Of a DNA stretch of 64,000 bases, positions 30,901 through 41,400 are shown piece by piece (position 1 is the stretch's first letter; each line of letters opens with the position of its first letter). Under the pieces are notes generated by a model, which did no database searches, was not told the origin of the DNA, and was given only the letters and a program-made list of their open reading frames with translations. The stretch is from Dechloromonas denitrificans (GTDB lineage Bacteria; Pseudomonadota; Gammaproteobacteria; Burkholderiales; Rhodocyclaceae). The stretch is from the NCBI RefSeq assembly GCF_020510665.1, contig NZ_CP075187.1, forward strand, positions 2,532,501 through 2,596,500. Reading direction: 5' to 3'. The translations under genes were made by a program, and so were the position numbers.

Positions 30901-33900
30901 AGGCAACGATCTGCGATGTTTTGAGCGCAGCGACATCCTCAGTCTCAAGCACCTGGAGCTGATCGGTTGCCAGGGCGGATATCTGCCGCGTCGTCAGGCT
31001 GGCCACCTGCTCGGTACTGAGCGCAACGATCACGTCGGTTCTCAGGCCCTGGGCAAGCTGACGGGTGGTCAGCGCGGCAATCTGGGTCGTCCCCAGCGCA
31101 GCGAGCTGGCTGGTTGTCAGACCTTCGGCCAGTTGCGAAGTGCTCAGCACGACCAGCCGTGTCGTGGCCAGACTGGCGATATCTTCAGTTTCCAGCGCGG
31201 CGACTTGTGCCGTGGTCAGGGCCGCGACCTGCGCCGTGGTCAGCCCGGCACGCACCTGTTCGGTGGTCAGAGCGGCGATCTGGCTCGTACCCAGGCCCTC
31301 GGCAACCTGCCGGGTGGTCAGTGCAGCAATCTGCGCCGTGCTCAGGCTGGCAATCTGTTCGCTCGACAAGACTGCGATCTGATCCGTCGCCAGCGCCACA
31401 ATTTGCGCGCTCTTGAGCACCGCCAGGTCTTCCGTCTGCAATACGGCAACCCCCGTGCTCCCGAGCGCCAGAAGCTGTGCCGATGTCAGACCACCGACCT
31501 GAGCCGTTCCCAGTGCGACGATTTGTTCCGTACTCAGCGCAGCGATCTGCGCCGTTTTGAAGGCAGCAATCTGGGCGCTCTTGAGGGCCTGCAAATCTTC
31601 CGTTTCAAGTGCCGCGATCTGGGCGGTGCCCATCGCCGCCCATTGCGCCGTACGCAAGGCAGCGACCTGCAAGGTCGTTAGCCCGGCGATCTGCTCGGTC
31701 GTCAGCCCCAAGGCAATCTGGGTCGTACTCAAGGCAACCAGTTGCGCGGTTTTGAGTTGAGCCAGATCGGCGGTTTCGATCGCCTGCAATTGATCCGTCG
31801 TGAACGCAACGAATTGCTGGGTAGACAAGGCCAGCAATTGATCGCTGCCCAATGCCACCACCTGATCGGTGGTCAGCCCCTGATTGATCTGGCGCGTGGT
31901 CAGCGAAGCTATTTGCGCTGTCGTCAATGCCGCGACCTGCTCGGTCGTCACGCCCTGACTGATTTGAGTCGTACTCAGTGCGGCAATCCGCCCGGTGGCC
32001 AGACTGGCAAAATCCTCAGTCTCCATGGCCGCAATCTGCTCGGTTCCCAACGCGGCCAGCTGCGCGCTGGTCAACCCGAAACGTACCTGGCTCGTGGTCA
32101 GCGCAACGATCTGCTCGGTGGTCAAACCGGACTGCACCTGCGCAGTACCCAGGGCGGCGATCTGGGTGCTGCTCAGACTGGCTATTTGCTCGGTCGTCAA
32201 GGCCGCAACCTGACTGCTCCCCAGCACAGCAATCTGACGGGTTTTCAGGACGGCCAGGTCTTCCGTCTCAAGGACGGCAATATCCTCGGTCTGCAATGCC
32301 GCAATTTGTGCCGTGGTCAATGCGCCGGCCTGCAAGGTGCTCAGTGCAACGACCTGTTCCGTGGTCAACGCAACAATTTGCGCCGTTTTCAAGGCGACGA
32401 TCTGGGCCGTCCGCAAAGCCTGGAAATCTTCGGTTTCGAGCGCAAGCACCTGGCTGGTCGTCAGCGCTCCGATCTGGGCGGAGGTCAGATTGCTGACCTG
32501 CAACGAAGTCAGGGCAGCGACCTGGGTGGTGGTCAGCCCCGACGCAACTTGCGTTGTCGTCAAGGCGGCAACCTGGTCGGTACGCAAACTGGCGAGGACA
32601 AGCGGATCGATGCTTTGCAAGCTGGTGGTCGACAACACGGCCAGTTGTCGCGAAGTCAGCGCCCGCAACTGATCCGAGTTGAATGCCATGAACTGATCGG
32701 TCGTCAGCCCCTGGGCGACCTGCGTCGTGGTCAGCGCCGCAACCTGTGTCGTTTGCAAGGCGGCAACCTGCTCGGTCGTCAGCCCTTGTGCCACCTGCGT
32801 CGTGGTCAACACGGCAATTTGCTGGGTTTTCAGTGCGGCGACATCTTCGGTCTGCAAAGCCTGCAATTGCCCGGTACTCAGCGCACTGCCCTGCTGCGTC
32901 GCCAGCCCGGCCACCTGCTCGGTCGTCAAGGCAACGATCTGCCCGGTCGTCAGGCCCTGCGCCACCTGGGTTGTAGACAAGGCGACAACTTGAGTAGTGC
33001 GCAAAACCTGAATGTCTTCCGTCTCGATCGCAGCCACCTGATCGGTCGTCAGGGCAGCAATCTGGCGCGTCGTCAGTCCTTGTACCTGGTCGGTCGTCAA
33101 GGCGGCGATCTGGCTGGTACTCAAGCCTTGCGCCACCTGTGTCGTGGTCAACGCGGCAATCTGGCCTGTTTTCAGGACAGCCAGATCCTCCGTTTCCAGC
33201 GCACCGACCTGGGCGGTTGTCAGGGCGGCGATCTGCTGCGTGCGCAAACTTGCGGCCTGTTCGGTCGTCAGGGCCACGACATGATCCGTCGTCAAACCCT
33301 GCGACACCTGGCGCGTGGTCAGGACATCAATCTGGGCCGTCGTCATGGCCTGCAACTGGTCGGTTGTCAGACCGTTTTTCAGTTGCGTCGTGGTCAACGC
33401 GATGACCTGCGATGAACCGAGCGCAGCAACGGCATCGGTCTGCAAGGCGCCGATATTGCCTGGCGTGAGCGCCGCGATCTGGGCGGTACTGAAACCGAGC
33501 GCGACCTGGCTGGTGCTGAGCACCCCGACTTGACCGGCATTCAGCCCCTGCGCCACTTGTGTCGTGGTCAACGCCGCAATCTGGCTGGTTTTCAGGACCA
33601 GAACATCTTCAGTCTCGATCGCCCCGACTTGCTGCGTGGTCATGGCGGCCAGTTGTTGCGTGGCAAGATTGAGCACCTGAGTCGTCGTCAGCGCTGCAAC
33701 CTGATCCGGCCGCAAGCCCTGAGCAACCTGGGTCGTGCTCAAGGCAGCGACTTGCGATGTCGAGAGCGCCTGAATCTGCTCGGTGGTCAGGCCTGCATTC
33801 AATTGCTGCGTGGTCAATGCGGCAACCTGGTTGGTCCGCAACACAGCCACATCCTGCGTTTCCAGCGCGGCAATATTTGCCGTCGACAAAACGGCAATCT

Positions 33901-35332
33901 GGGCCGTGGTCAGCCCTTGCGAGACTTGCGCGGTAGTCAGCGCAGCCACCTGTGCCGTGCTGAGCCCCATCGCCACCTGTGTCGTGGTCAACGCCGCAAT
34001 TTGCGATGTTTTCAAAGCTACCAGATCATCGGTATCGAGATAACCCAGCGTTTCGGTGGCCAGCGAGGTCAGCTGTGCCGAGGTCAAGCCAACGACCTGG
34101 GTCGAACTCAGGGCAATGATCTGATTCGACGTCAGGCCCTGGGTCACCTGGGTCGTCGTCAGTGCCGCCATCTGTGAAGAACTGAGCACGGCGATGTCTT
34201 CAGTATCGAGTGCCGCGACCTGGTCGGTCCGCAACGCGGCAATCTGTGTCGTGCGCAGCGCAGCCACCTGATCGGTCGACAAGACCTGGACTTGTTCGGT
34301 ACTCAGGCCAAGCGAAACCTGGCTGGTCGTCAGGGCAGCAACCTGCTGCGTGCTGAGCGCCGATATTTGACTGGTACTCAAGGCGCCGTTGATCTGTCCC
34401 GTGGTCAACGCAGCAATCTGGGCTGTTTTGAGCAAGGCGAAATCTTCCGGCTCCAATGCCGACAATTGGGCATTGGTAAAGGCTGCCAGCGTCTTGCCGG
34501 TCAGATTAGCCGTCTGCAAGGTGGTCAGCGCGACGATCTGTTCGGTTGTCAGGCCTTGCGACACCTGGGAAGAAGTCAGCGCCGCAATCTGGTTCATCTT
34601 CAGCGCCGCGACATCCTCAGTCTGCATCGCAGCGATGTTTTCGGTAGACAACACGGCCATCTGGGCCGGTGTCAGGTAACGCACCTGCACCGTACTCAGG
34701 GCGACAACCTGATCCGTGGTCAGGCCCTGCGCTACCTGTCGCGTCGTCAGGGCGCCAATCTGATAGGTAGTCAGAGCCGCGATCTGGGCCGCACTCAGTC
34801 CGCTGGCAATCTGTGCCGTCGTCAAGGCGGCGATCTGGGCCGTACCCAGCGCAGCCACTCCATCGGTACTCAGCGTTCCCAACTGGGCAAGCGTCAGGGC
34901 TGCCATCTGGCGGGTCGTCAGACCGATCAGCTGAGACGTGCCCAGCACGGCGAACTGGGTGGCACTCAAGCCTTCGGTCAATTGCGCGGTTGATAGCGCA
35001 GCCAACTGGTGAGTACGCAGAACCGCAACATCCTCAAGGTCCAGCGCAGCCAGTTGATCGGTCGTCAGGCCGGCCATCTGGACCGGATTGAGAATCGCCA
35101 CCTGACGGGTCGTCAGCGCTGCAATCTGGGTTGGTGTGAAGCCGGCGGCCAGCTTGGAAGGAGCGATCAGCACCAGATCCCGCGATTCCAGTGCCTGTAT
35201 TTGTTCTGTCGTCAGCGCTGCGAGTTGATCAATCCGCAGGGCGAGCATGTCCTCCGTGGTCAATGCCACGATTTGTTGCGTAGTTAACGCAGCGATTTGA
35301 GCCGGTGACAAACCGACAATGCTCGACGCCAT
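27941..35332 (-). CDS. Giant octad-repeat protein 2, putative type I secretion substrate
   Basis: A 2463-aa paralogue beginning MASSIVGLSPAQ, without a signal peptide. Residues about 8-2205 are octads, more diverse than in giants 1 and 3 (many LETEDxA, LGTxQ and LSTxQ variants). Three punctuating modules with rare Trp and Pro occur near residues 1690, 1880 and 2045 (NPHLIQAL, DPHLIPYL, NPHLIPYL). The C-terminal domain (about 2205-2463) is nearly identical to those of giants 1 and 3, with the four DxDxDG-type loops and the NGLLANGK end. The ATG at 35332 has no strong ribosome site. The gene lies 160 bp before giant 1 and 131 bp after giant 3 on the same strand. Function is inferred as for giant 1. 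Confidence 0.9.
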   Translation of the reverse strand: MASSIVGLSPAQIAALTTQQIVALTTEDMLALRIDQLAALTTEQIQALESRDLVLIAPSKLAAGFTPTQIAALTTRQVAILNPVQMAGLTTDQLAALDLEDVAVLRTHQLAALSTAQLTEGLSATQFAVLGTSQLIGLTTRQMAALTLAQLGTLSTDGVAALGTAQIAALTTAQIASGLSAAQIAALTTYQIGALTTRQVAQGLTTDQVVALSTVQVRYLTPAQMAVLSTENIAAMQTEDVAALKMNQIAALTSSQVSQGLTTEQIVALTTLQTANLTGKTLAAFTNAQLSALEPEDFALLKTAQIAALTTGQINGALSTSQISALSTQQVAALTTSQVSLGLSTEQVQVLSTDQVAALRTTQIAALRTDQVAALDTEDIAVLSSSQMAALTTTQVTQGLTSNQIIALSSTQVVGLTSAQLTSLATETLGYLDTDDLVALKTSQIAALTTTQVAMGLSTAQVAALTTAQVSQGLTTAQIAVLSTANIAALETQDVAVLRTNQVAALTTQQLNAGLTTEQIQALSTSQVAALSTTQVAQGLRPDQVAALTTTQVLNLATQQLAAMTTQQVGAIETEDVLVLKTSQIAALTTTQVAQGLNAGQVGVLSTSQVALGFSTAQIAALTPGNIGALQTDAVAALGSSQVIALTTTQLKNGLTTDQLQAMTTAQIDVLTTRQVSQGLTTDHVVALTTEQAASLRTQQIAALTTAQVGALETEDLAVLKTGQIAALTTTQVAQGLSTSQIAALTTDQVQGLTTRQIAALTTDQVAAIETEDIQVLRTTQVVALSTTQVAQGLTTGQIVALTTEQVAGLATQQGSALSTGQLQALQTEDVAALKTQQIAVLTTTQVAQGLTTEQVAALQTTQVAALTTTQVAQGLTTDQFMAFNSDQLRALTSRQLAVLSTTSLQSIDPLVLASLRTDQVAALTTTQVASGLTTTQVAALTSLQVSNLTSAQIGALTTSQVLALETEDFQALRTAQIVALKTAQIVALTTEQVVALSTLQAGALTTAQIAALQTEDIAVLETEDLAVLKTRQIAVLGSSQVAALTTEQIASLSSTQIAALGTAQVQSGLTTEQIVALTTSQVRFGLTSAQLAALGTEQIAAMETEDFASLATGRIAALSTTQISQGVTTEQVAALTTAQIASLTTRQINQGLTTDQVVALGSDQLLALSTQQFVAFTTDQLQAIETADLAQLKTAQLVALSTTQIALGLTTEQIAGLTTLQVAALRTAQWAAMGTAQIAALETEDLQALKSAQIAAFKTAQIAALSTEQIVALGTAQVGGLTSAQLLALGSTGVAVLQTEDLAVLKSAQIVALATDQIAVLSSEQIASLSTAQIAALTTRQVAEGLGTSQIAALTTEQVRAGLTTAQVAALTTAQVAALETEDIASLATTRLVVLSTSQLAEGLTTSQLAALGTTQIAALTTRQLAQGLRTDVIVALSTEQVASLTTRQISALATDQLQVLETEDVAALKTSQIVALTSQQLSLGFGTAQIVALQTGQVAALLTTQLAALTTDQVVAIETEDIQALKTSQVVGLKTSQIAVLTTEQIVALTTAQVAALQTVQVQSFAVNQVAALETADLRALGSSQIAALGTSQIGQGLSTLQIAALATSQVAALTTNQITLGLTTAQLAALGTSGLAAWNASQVKALTTQQIAQGLTTEQVATLTTSQAVNLGTEQWQAFTTAQVAALNPHLIQALTPTQIAQGFTTQQIAALTTTELASLSTSQIALGLTTDHVVALTTSQMAAFTTSQMAAWGTQQLAVLQTEDLAALATGQIVALGTQQLAQGLSTAQIVALSTAQVTALTTAQVAALGTAQIAAIETRDFVVMRTSQVAALATNQVAQGLTTSQLGVLTTMQAVGMTTDQWSALTTTQVAALDPHLIPYLQPEQIALGFTSSQIAVLTTAEIASLTTDQISLGLTTAQVAGLTTAQVASLTTNQLASLTTTQIGAIETVDIVALQTSQIGALGSSQIAALSTTQIKALETVDLAAFSTSQVTALTTTQVAQGLTTDQIASLTTTQAIGMTTAQWVALTTSQVAALNPHLIPYLLPAQIALGFTTSQIAMLTTAEVASLTTAQVAQGLTTSQVAGLTTAQVASLTTNQVAALTTSQIGAIETVDIVALQTRQIAALTTAQIEALSTTQIQAIETVDMAALKTSQIIALTTTQISTGLTTDQIAALTTTQVESFTSTQISSFTTDQIQYLDVSTPLVLDLDGDGIETQSIRNGVQFDLYGTGEKVQTGWVSGGDGLLVLDRNGDGSINGGGELFGEATILSNGQKAKTGYEALADLDSNADGVISQGDAAFDQLQVWVDGNSDGISQAGELFKLKDLGITELNLQATSSPTQNNGNIVGLNSAYTTADGQSHEMADVWFLTGKVNNLVQAMSTYGESGGTSNALPVDPVSQATGSSATSTVGQLVGVLNQYDPNGQPLLGNAPSAAPNLVPQPLDPNNPAVNGLLANGK
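28720..35310 (-). repeat. Octad repeat array of giant protein 2
   Basis: About 270 octads, more diverged from each other than in the other two giants, with no long near-identical DNA block noticed. The array is interrupted by three W...NPHLI modules near 29.2, 29.7 and 30.25 kb. Confidence 0.85.
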
Positions 35333-35415
35333 AAATAGGCCCGGAGGGCACTCGTTTCCAGAAGACTACATGAGCACGAAATGTGCCAAATTGAAGCGTT
35401 TTCAGAAACGAGCCG

Positions 35416-35447
35416 GCGGGAGACTGCCTGGTCAGGCAAACTCCCGC
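35416..35447 (-). other. Inverted repeat downstream of giant protein 3
   Basis: GCGGGAG (35416-35422) pairs with CTCCCGC (35441-35447), and the inner TGCC/GGCA arms extend the stem. It lies just upstream (by plus-strand coordinate) of the end of giant 3 and precedes giant 2 in transcription. No T-run follows, so it may be a weak terminator or a transcript-stabilising hairpin. Confidence 0.45.
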
Positions 35448-35463
35448 TCAGCCCGGTTGCAAC

Positions 35464-38400
35464 TTACTTTCCGTTGGCCAGCAAGCCGTTGACCGCAGGA
35501 TTGTTCGGATCGAGCGGCTGCGGCACCAGATTCGGCGCTGCACTCGGGGCATTGCCGAGCAGCGGCTGACCGTTCGGATCGTACTGATTCAGTACACCGA
35601 CCAGCTGACCCACCGTGCTCGTCGCACTGCTGCCCGTCGCCTGGCTGACCGGATCGACCGGCTGCGCATTGCTCGTGCTGCCCGACTCGCCGTAGGTCGA
35701 CATCGCCTGGACCAGATTGTTCACTTTCCCGGTCAGGAACCAGACGTCGGCCATCTCGTGGCTCTGACCATCGGCCGTCGTGTAAGCCGAGTTCAGACCA
35801 ACGATGTTGCCGTTGTTCTGGGTCGGCGACGAGGTGGCTTGCAGGTTCAGTTCGGTGATGCCCAGATCCTTCAGCTTGAACAGCTCTCCGGCCTGGCTGA
35901 TGCCGTCCGAGTTGCCATCAACCCAAACCTGTAGCTGATCGAAGGCGGCATCGCCCTGGCTGATCACGCCGTCGGCGTTGCTGTCCAGATCGGCCAGTGC
36001 TTCGTAGCCGGTCTTGGCCTTCTGGCCGTTCGACAGGATCGTCGCTTCGCCGAACAGTTCGCCACCGCCATTGATGCTGCCGTCACCGTTGCGATCCAGC
36101 ACCAGCAGGCCGTCGCCGCCGCTCACCCAGCCGGTCTGGACCTTCTCGCCCGTACCGTAGATGTCGAACTGGACACCGTTGCGGATGCTCTGCGTTTCGA
36201 TGCCGTCACCGTCAAGGTCGAGCACCAGTGGCGTACCAAGCTGGAGGGCGCGAATCTGATCGGTCGTAAAGGAGGCAACCTGAGTCGAGGTAAAGCTTTC
36301 GACCTGTGTCGTACTCAAGGCATCCAGTTGGGACGTCGTCAAGCCAGCCGAAATCTGCGTCGTGGTCAGCGCAGCAATCTGCGTCGTTTTGAAGGCCGCG
36401 AAATCAGCTGTTTCGATTGCCGCAATTTGCTCAGTGGTAAATGCAGCGACTTGCGAGGTTGTCAGGTTGCGCATCTGATCGGTCGTCAAGGCGACAACCT
36501 GATTGGTGGTCAAGCCCTGGGCAACCTGCGTTGTCGTCAGCGCAGCCAGTTGCGTCGTCTTCAACACGGCCAGATCGGCAGTCTCGAGTGCCAGCAGATT
36601 GTCGGTCGTCAGCGCCACCAATTGTGCGGTGGTCAGCGCCAGCACCTGGGTTGAACCGAGTGCCACGACCTGCTCCGTCGTCAATCCGGCAGCAACCTGA
36701 GCGGTAGTCAGCGCGGCGACCTGCGCCGTGATCAGCGCAGCCACATCGGCTGTCTGAAGCGCAGCAACTTGTGCCGTGGTGAGCGCTGCAAGCTGGGTGG
36801 TCTTGAGCGCAGCAGCCTGTGTTGTCGTCAGGGCAACGATCTGATCCGTATTCAGGCTGGCCGCCTGGGACGTGGTCAGTGCAACGAGCTGTGAGGTCGT
36901 CAGGGCAACGATCTGATCGGTCGTCAAACCGGTCGACACTTGCGTTGTGGTCAAGGCAGCAACCTGGGTCGTCTTCAAGGCGGCAACATCTGCCGTCTGG
37001 AAGGCCGCCACCTGATCAGTCGTCAGCGCAACGATCTGATCGGTCGTGAAACCGCCGACCAGCGTCGTCGTCAGCGCCACGATCTGCTCTGTGGTCAGAC
37101 CCTTGGCCACCTGATTGGTCGTCAGCGCAGCGATTTGTGCCGTAATCAAGGCGGCGATATCCGCCGTTTCAATGGCAGCGACCTGCGTCGTCGTCAGCGC
37201 AGCAATCTGCGCCGTCTTCAGCGCCCCCGCCTGAGCCGTCGTCAGCGCAGCGACCTGCTCCGTGGTCAGGCCCTTGGCCACCTGATCCGTCGTCAGCGAG
37301 CCAATCTGGGCCGTCGTCAGCGCGGCCAGATCAGCCGTTTCGATGGCGGCGACTTGCGTCGTGGTCAGTGCAGACAACTGGGCCGTCTTCAACGAAGCGG
37401 CTTGCTCCGTCGTCAGCGCAGCGACTTGTTCCGTCGTCAGGCTGGCGGCCTGGGCGGTCGTCAGACCAGTCAGCTGAGCTGTGGTCATCGCGGCCAGGTC
37501 AGCGGTTTCCAGTGCCCGGATATTGCTTGTGCTCAATGCGGCAATCTGGGCCGTCAGCAGGCTTGCGGCTTGCGTCGTGGTCAAGGCGGCAACCTGATCG
37601 GTCGTCAGACCAGACGCAATCTGCGCCGTCTTCAGCGCGATCAACTGGCTGGTTTTGAGGGCCACAATCTGGTCGGTGGTCAAACCCTTGGCGACCTGAT
37701 CCGTCGTCAGCGCGCCAATCTGGGCCGTCGTCAGGGAAGCAATATCAGCCGTTTCGATGGCGGCAACCTGGGTGGTCGTCAGCGCGGCAATCTGCGTCGT
37801 CTTCAAGGCTGCCGCCTGATCGGTCGTCAGTGCGACAACCTGATCGGTCGTCAGGCTGGCAGCTTGCGAAGTCGTCAAGCCACCCAGCTGTGTCGTGGTC
37901 AACGCGACCAGATCGGCCGTTTCCAATGCCTGGACATTGCTTGTACTCAATGCGGCAATCTGGGCGGTCAGAAGGATGGAAGCCTGCGCCGTGGTCAAGG
38001 CAGCCACCTGATCGGTGGTCAAACCTGCGGCGACTTGATCGGTCTTCAGGGCAACGATCTGGCTGGTCTTCAGGGCAACGATCTGCTCCGTCGTGACCCC
38101 CTTCGAAATCTGCGAAGTGGTCAAAGCACCGATCTGGGCCGTCGTCAGCGCTGCAATATCCGCCGTTTCAATCGCCGCAACCTGCATCGTGGTCAGTGCA
38201 GCGATTTGGGCCGTTTTCAGTGCAGCCGCCTGCTCGGTGGTCAGCGCAACGACCTGCTCGGTCGTCAGGCTGGCCGCCTGCGAAGTCGTCAGACTACCCA
38301 CCTGCAGGGTCGTCAAGGCAGCAACCTGAGCTGAGGTCAGTCCCAGTGCAACCTGACTGGTCGTCAAGGCAGCAACCTGGGTCGTCTTCAAGGCGGCAAC

Positions 38401-41400
38401 ATCTGCCGTCTGGAAGGCCGCCACTTGATCAGTCGTCAAGACCACCATCTGGGCTGTTGTAAAGGCACCAACCAAACTGGTCGTCAGGGCAACAATCTGA
38501 TCGGTCGTCAAACCACTGGCGACTTGCGCCGTCGTCAGCGCGGCGACTTGCGCCGTCGTCAACGCAGCGATATCCGCCGTTTCAATGGCAGCGACCTGCG
38601 TCGTCGTCAGCGCGGCAATCTGCGCCGTCTTCAAGGCCCCCGCCTGAGCGGTCGTCAGCGCAGCAAGCTGCTCCGTGGTCAGACCCTTGGCCACCTGATC
38701 CGTCGTCAGCGAGCCAATCTGGGCCGTCGTCAGCGCGGCCAGATCAGCCGTTTCGATGGCGGCGACTTGCGTCGTGGTCAAGGCAGACAACTGGGCCGTC
38801 TTCAGCGAAGCGGCTTGTTCCGTCGTCAGCGCAGCGACTTGTTCCGTCGTCAGGCTGGCGGCCTGGGCTGTCGTCAGACCGGTCAGCTGAGCTGTGGTCA
38901 TCGCGGCCAGGTCAGCGGTCTCCAGCGCTTGAAGATTGCTCGTCGTCAAGGCAGCAATCTGGGCCGTCAGCAGGCTTGCCGCCTGCGTCGTGGTCAAGGC
39001 GGCAACCTGATCGGTCGTCAGGCCGGACGCAATCTGCGCCGTCTTCAGCGCGATCAACTGGCTGGTTTTGAGGGCCACAACCTGGTCGGTGGTCAAACCC
39101 TTGGCGATTTGATCCGTCGTCAGCGAACCGATCTGGGCCGTCGTCAGGGAAGCAATATCAGCCGTTTCGATCGCCGCAACCTGGGTCGTCGTCAGCGCGG
39201 CGATCTGGGCCGTCCTCAAGGCTGCCGCCTGATCGGTCGTCAGTGCAACAACCTGCTCGGTCGTCAGGCTGGCCGCTTGCGAAGTCGTCAGGCCACCCAG
39301 TTGTGTCGTGGTCAACGCTGCCAGATCGGCCGTTTCCAACGCCTGGATATTGCTTGTCGTCAGCGCACCGATTTGAGCCGTAAGCAGGTTCGCTGCCTGT
39401 GTCGTGGTCAGTGCCGCAACCTGATCGGTCGTCAGGCCAGCAGCAATCTGGGCGGTTTTGAGCGCGACCAGTTGAGTTGTCTTCATCGCCACCAGTTGCT
39501 CGGTGGTCATGCCCTTCGACAATTGCGAAGTGGTCAGCGATCCGATCTGGGACGTGGTCAAAGCCGCGAAATCATTGGTTTCAATCGCAGCGACCTGCGT
39601 TGTCGTCAGTGCGGAGATCTGGGTCGTCGTCAAGGCGGCCGTCTGAGCGGTGGTCAGCGCCACGACCTGCTCGGTCGTCAAGCCGGCAGCCAGTTGCGCC
39701 GTCCGGAAGGCGGTGACCTGCGTCGTGGTCAAGGCAGCCAGATCAGCTGTTTCAATCGCGGCAAGCTGCGTCGTGGTCAGAGATGACAGTTGCGCCGACG
39801 TCAGGCTGGAAGCCTGCGACGTCGTCAGTGCCGCCATCTGATCGGTCGTGAAGCCCTTGGAAACCTGATCGGTGGTAAAGGCAGCAATCTGGGCCGTGGT
39901 CAGCGCGGCCAGTTGATCCGTCGTCAGACCCTGAGCAATTTGCTGGGTCGTGAAGGCCGGAATCTGCGAAGTCTTGAAGACCACCAGATCAGCCGTTTCC
40001 AGTGCTGCGATCTGGGCTGTCGTCAGTGCGGCAATCGGGATGCCGGCCAGACTGACAATCTGAGCCGTGGTCAGCGCAACAATCTGATCGGTCGTGAAAG
40101 CGGCGATCTGCGTCGTCTTGAAGGCAGCGATCTGAGCCGTCTTCAATGCCTGCAGATCGGTCGTTTCGATGGCAGCAACCTGCGCCGTCGTCAGGGCGCC
40201 AATCTGTGCCGAGGTCAGGCTGGATGCCTGATTGGTCGTCAGCGCAACGATCTGTTCGGTCGTCAGACCCAGCGAGACCTGATTGGTCGTCAGACCGATC
40301 AGCTGTTCGGTCTTCAGAGCAGCCAGATCTTCAGTCTGGATCGCCTGCACGCCACTGGTCGTCAAGGCAGCGAGTTGCTGCGTAGAGAAAGCCGTGATCT
40401 GGGTCGTGCTGAATGCCACCACCTGGTCGGTGGTCAAGCCCTTTGAAATCTGGTTGGTTGTCAGCGAGGCGACCTGAGCCGTGCCCAACGCTGCGATCTG
40501 GTCAGTCGTCAAGCCACTGGCAATCTGGGTCGTCGTGAATGCAGCCACCCGGCCAGTCGCCAGGCTGGCCACATCTTCGGTTTCCATCGCGGCGACCTGA
40601 GTTGTCGTCAGGGCGGCAACCTGAGCCGTAGTCAAGCCAAAACGAGCCTGGGTTGTGGTCAGTGCGGCAACCTGATCGGTACTCAAACCTTGGGCAACTT
40701 GTGCCGTGGTCAGCGCAGCAACCTGAGTGGTCAGCAGGGACTGGATCTGAGCCGTGGTCAAGGCTGCGACCTGTGCCGTGGTGAACACTGCGACTTGCGC
40801 CGTCTTCAGCGCAGCCACATCTTCCGTCTGCAGCGCAGCCACATCCTCGGTCTGCAAGGCCATGACTTGAGCCGACGTCAGGCTGCTCACCTGAGCCGTC
40901 GTTAGTGCCTCAGCCTGCTCGGTCGTCAGTGCGACGATCTGGGCCGTTCTCAGGGCAACCACTTGCGCGGTGCGCAAAGCCTGCAGATCGGCCGTCTGGA
41001 TCGCGGCCACCTGAGCCGTCGTCAATGCCGCAACCTGGGCGGCGCTCAGGCCGGCCGCCTGAGCCGTCGTCAGGGCAACGACCTGGTCGGTGGTCAAACC
41101 CTGGGCCACCTGAGCCGTCGTCAGTGCAGCAACCTGGGCCGTGCTCATTGCCGCCAGATCTTCGGTCTGGATGGCAGCAACCTGAGTCGTCGTCAGTGCA
41201 GCCACCTGGCGTGTCGCCAGAGCGGCAGCCTGATCAGTCGTCAAGGCGGCGACCTGATCGGTCGTCCAACCAGCGCTCAACTGTGCGGTGGTAAAGGCAG
41301 CCACCTGGTTGGTGGTCAGCGCGACAAACTGATCGGTCGAGAGGCCCTTGGCAATCTGGTTAGTTTCCAATGCGGCGATCTGGGCCGTCTTGAGCGCGGC

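Noticed and set aside
19963..36240. Classical RTX toxin (GGxGxDxUx nonapeptides)
   Set aside because: No nonapeptide array is present, only four DxDxDG-type loops near the C-terminus, and no toxin or acyltransferase gene is seen.
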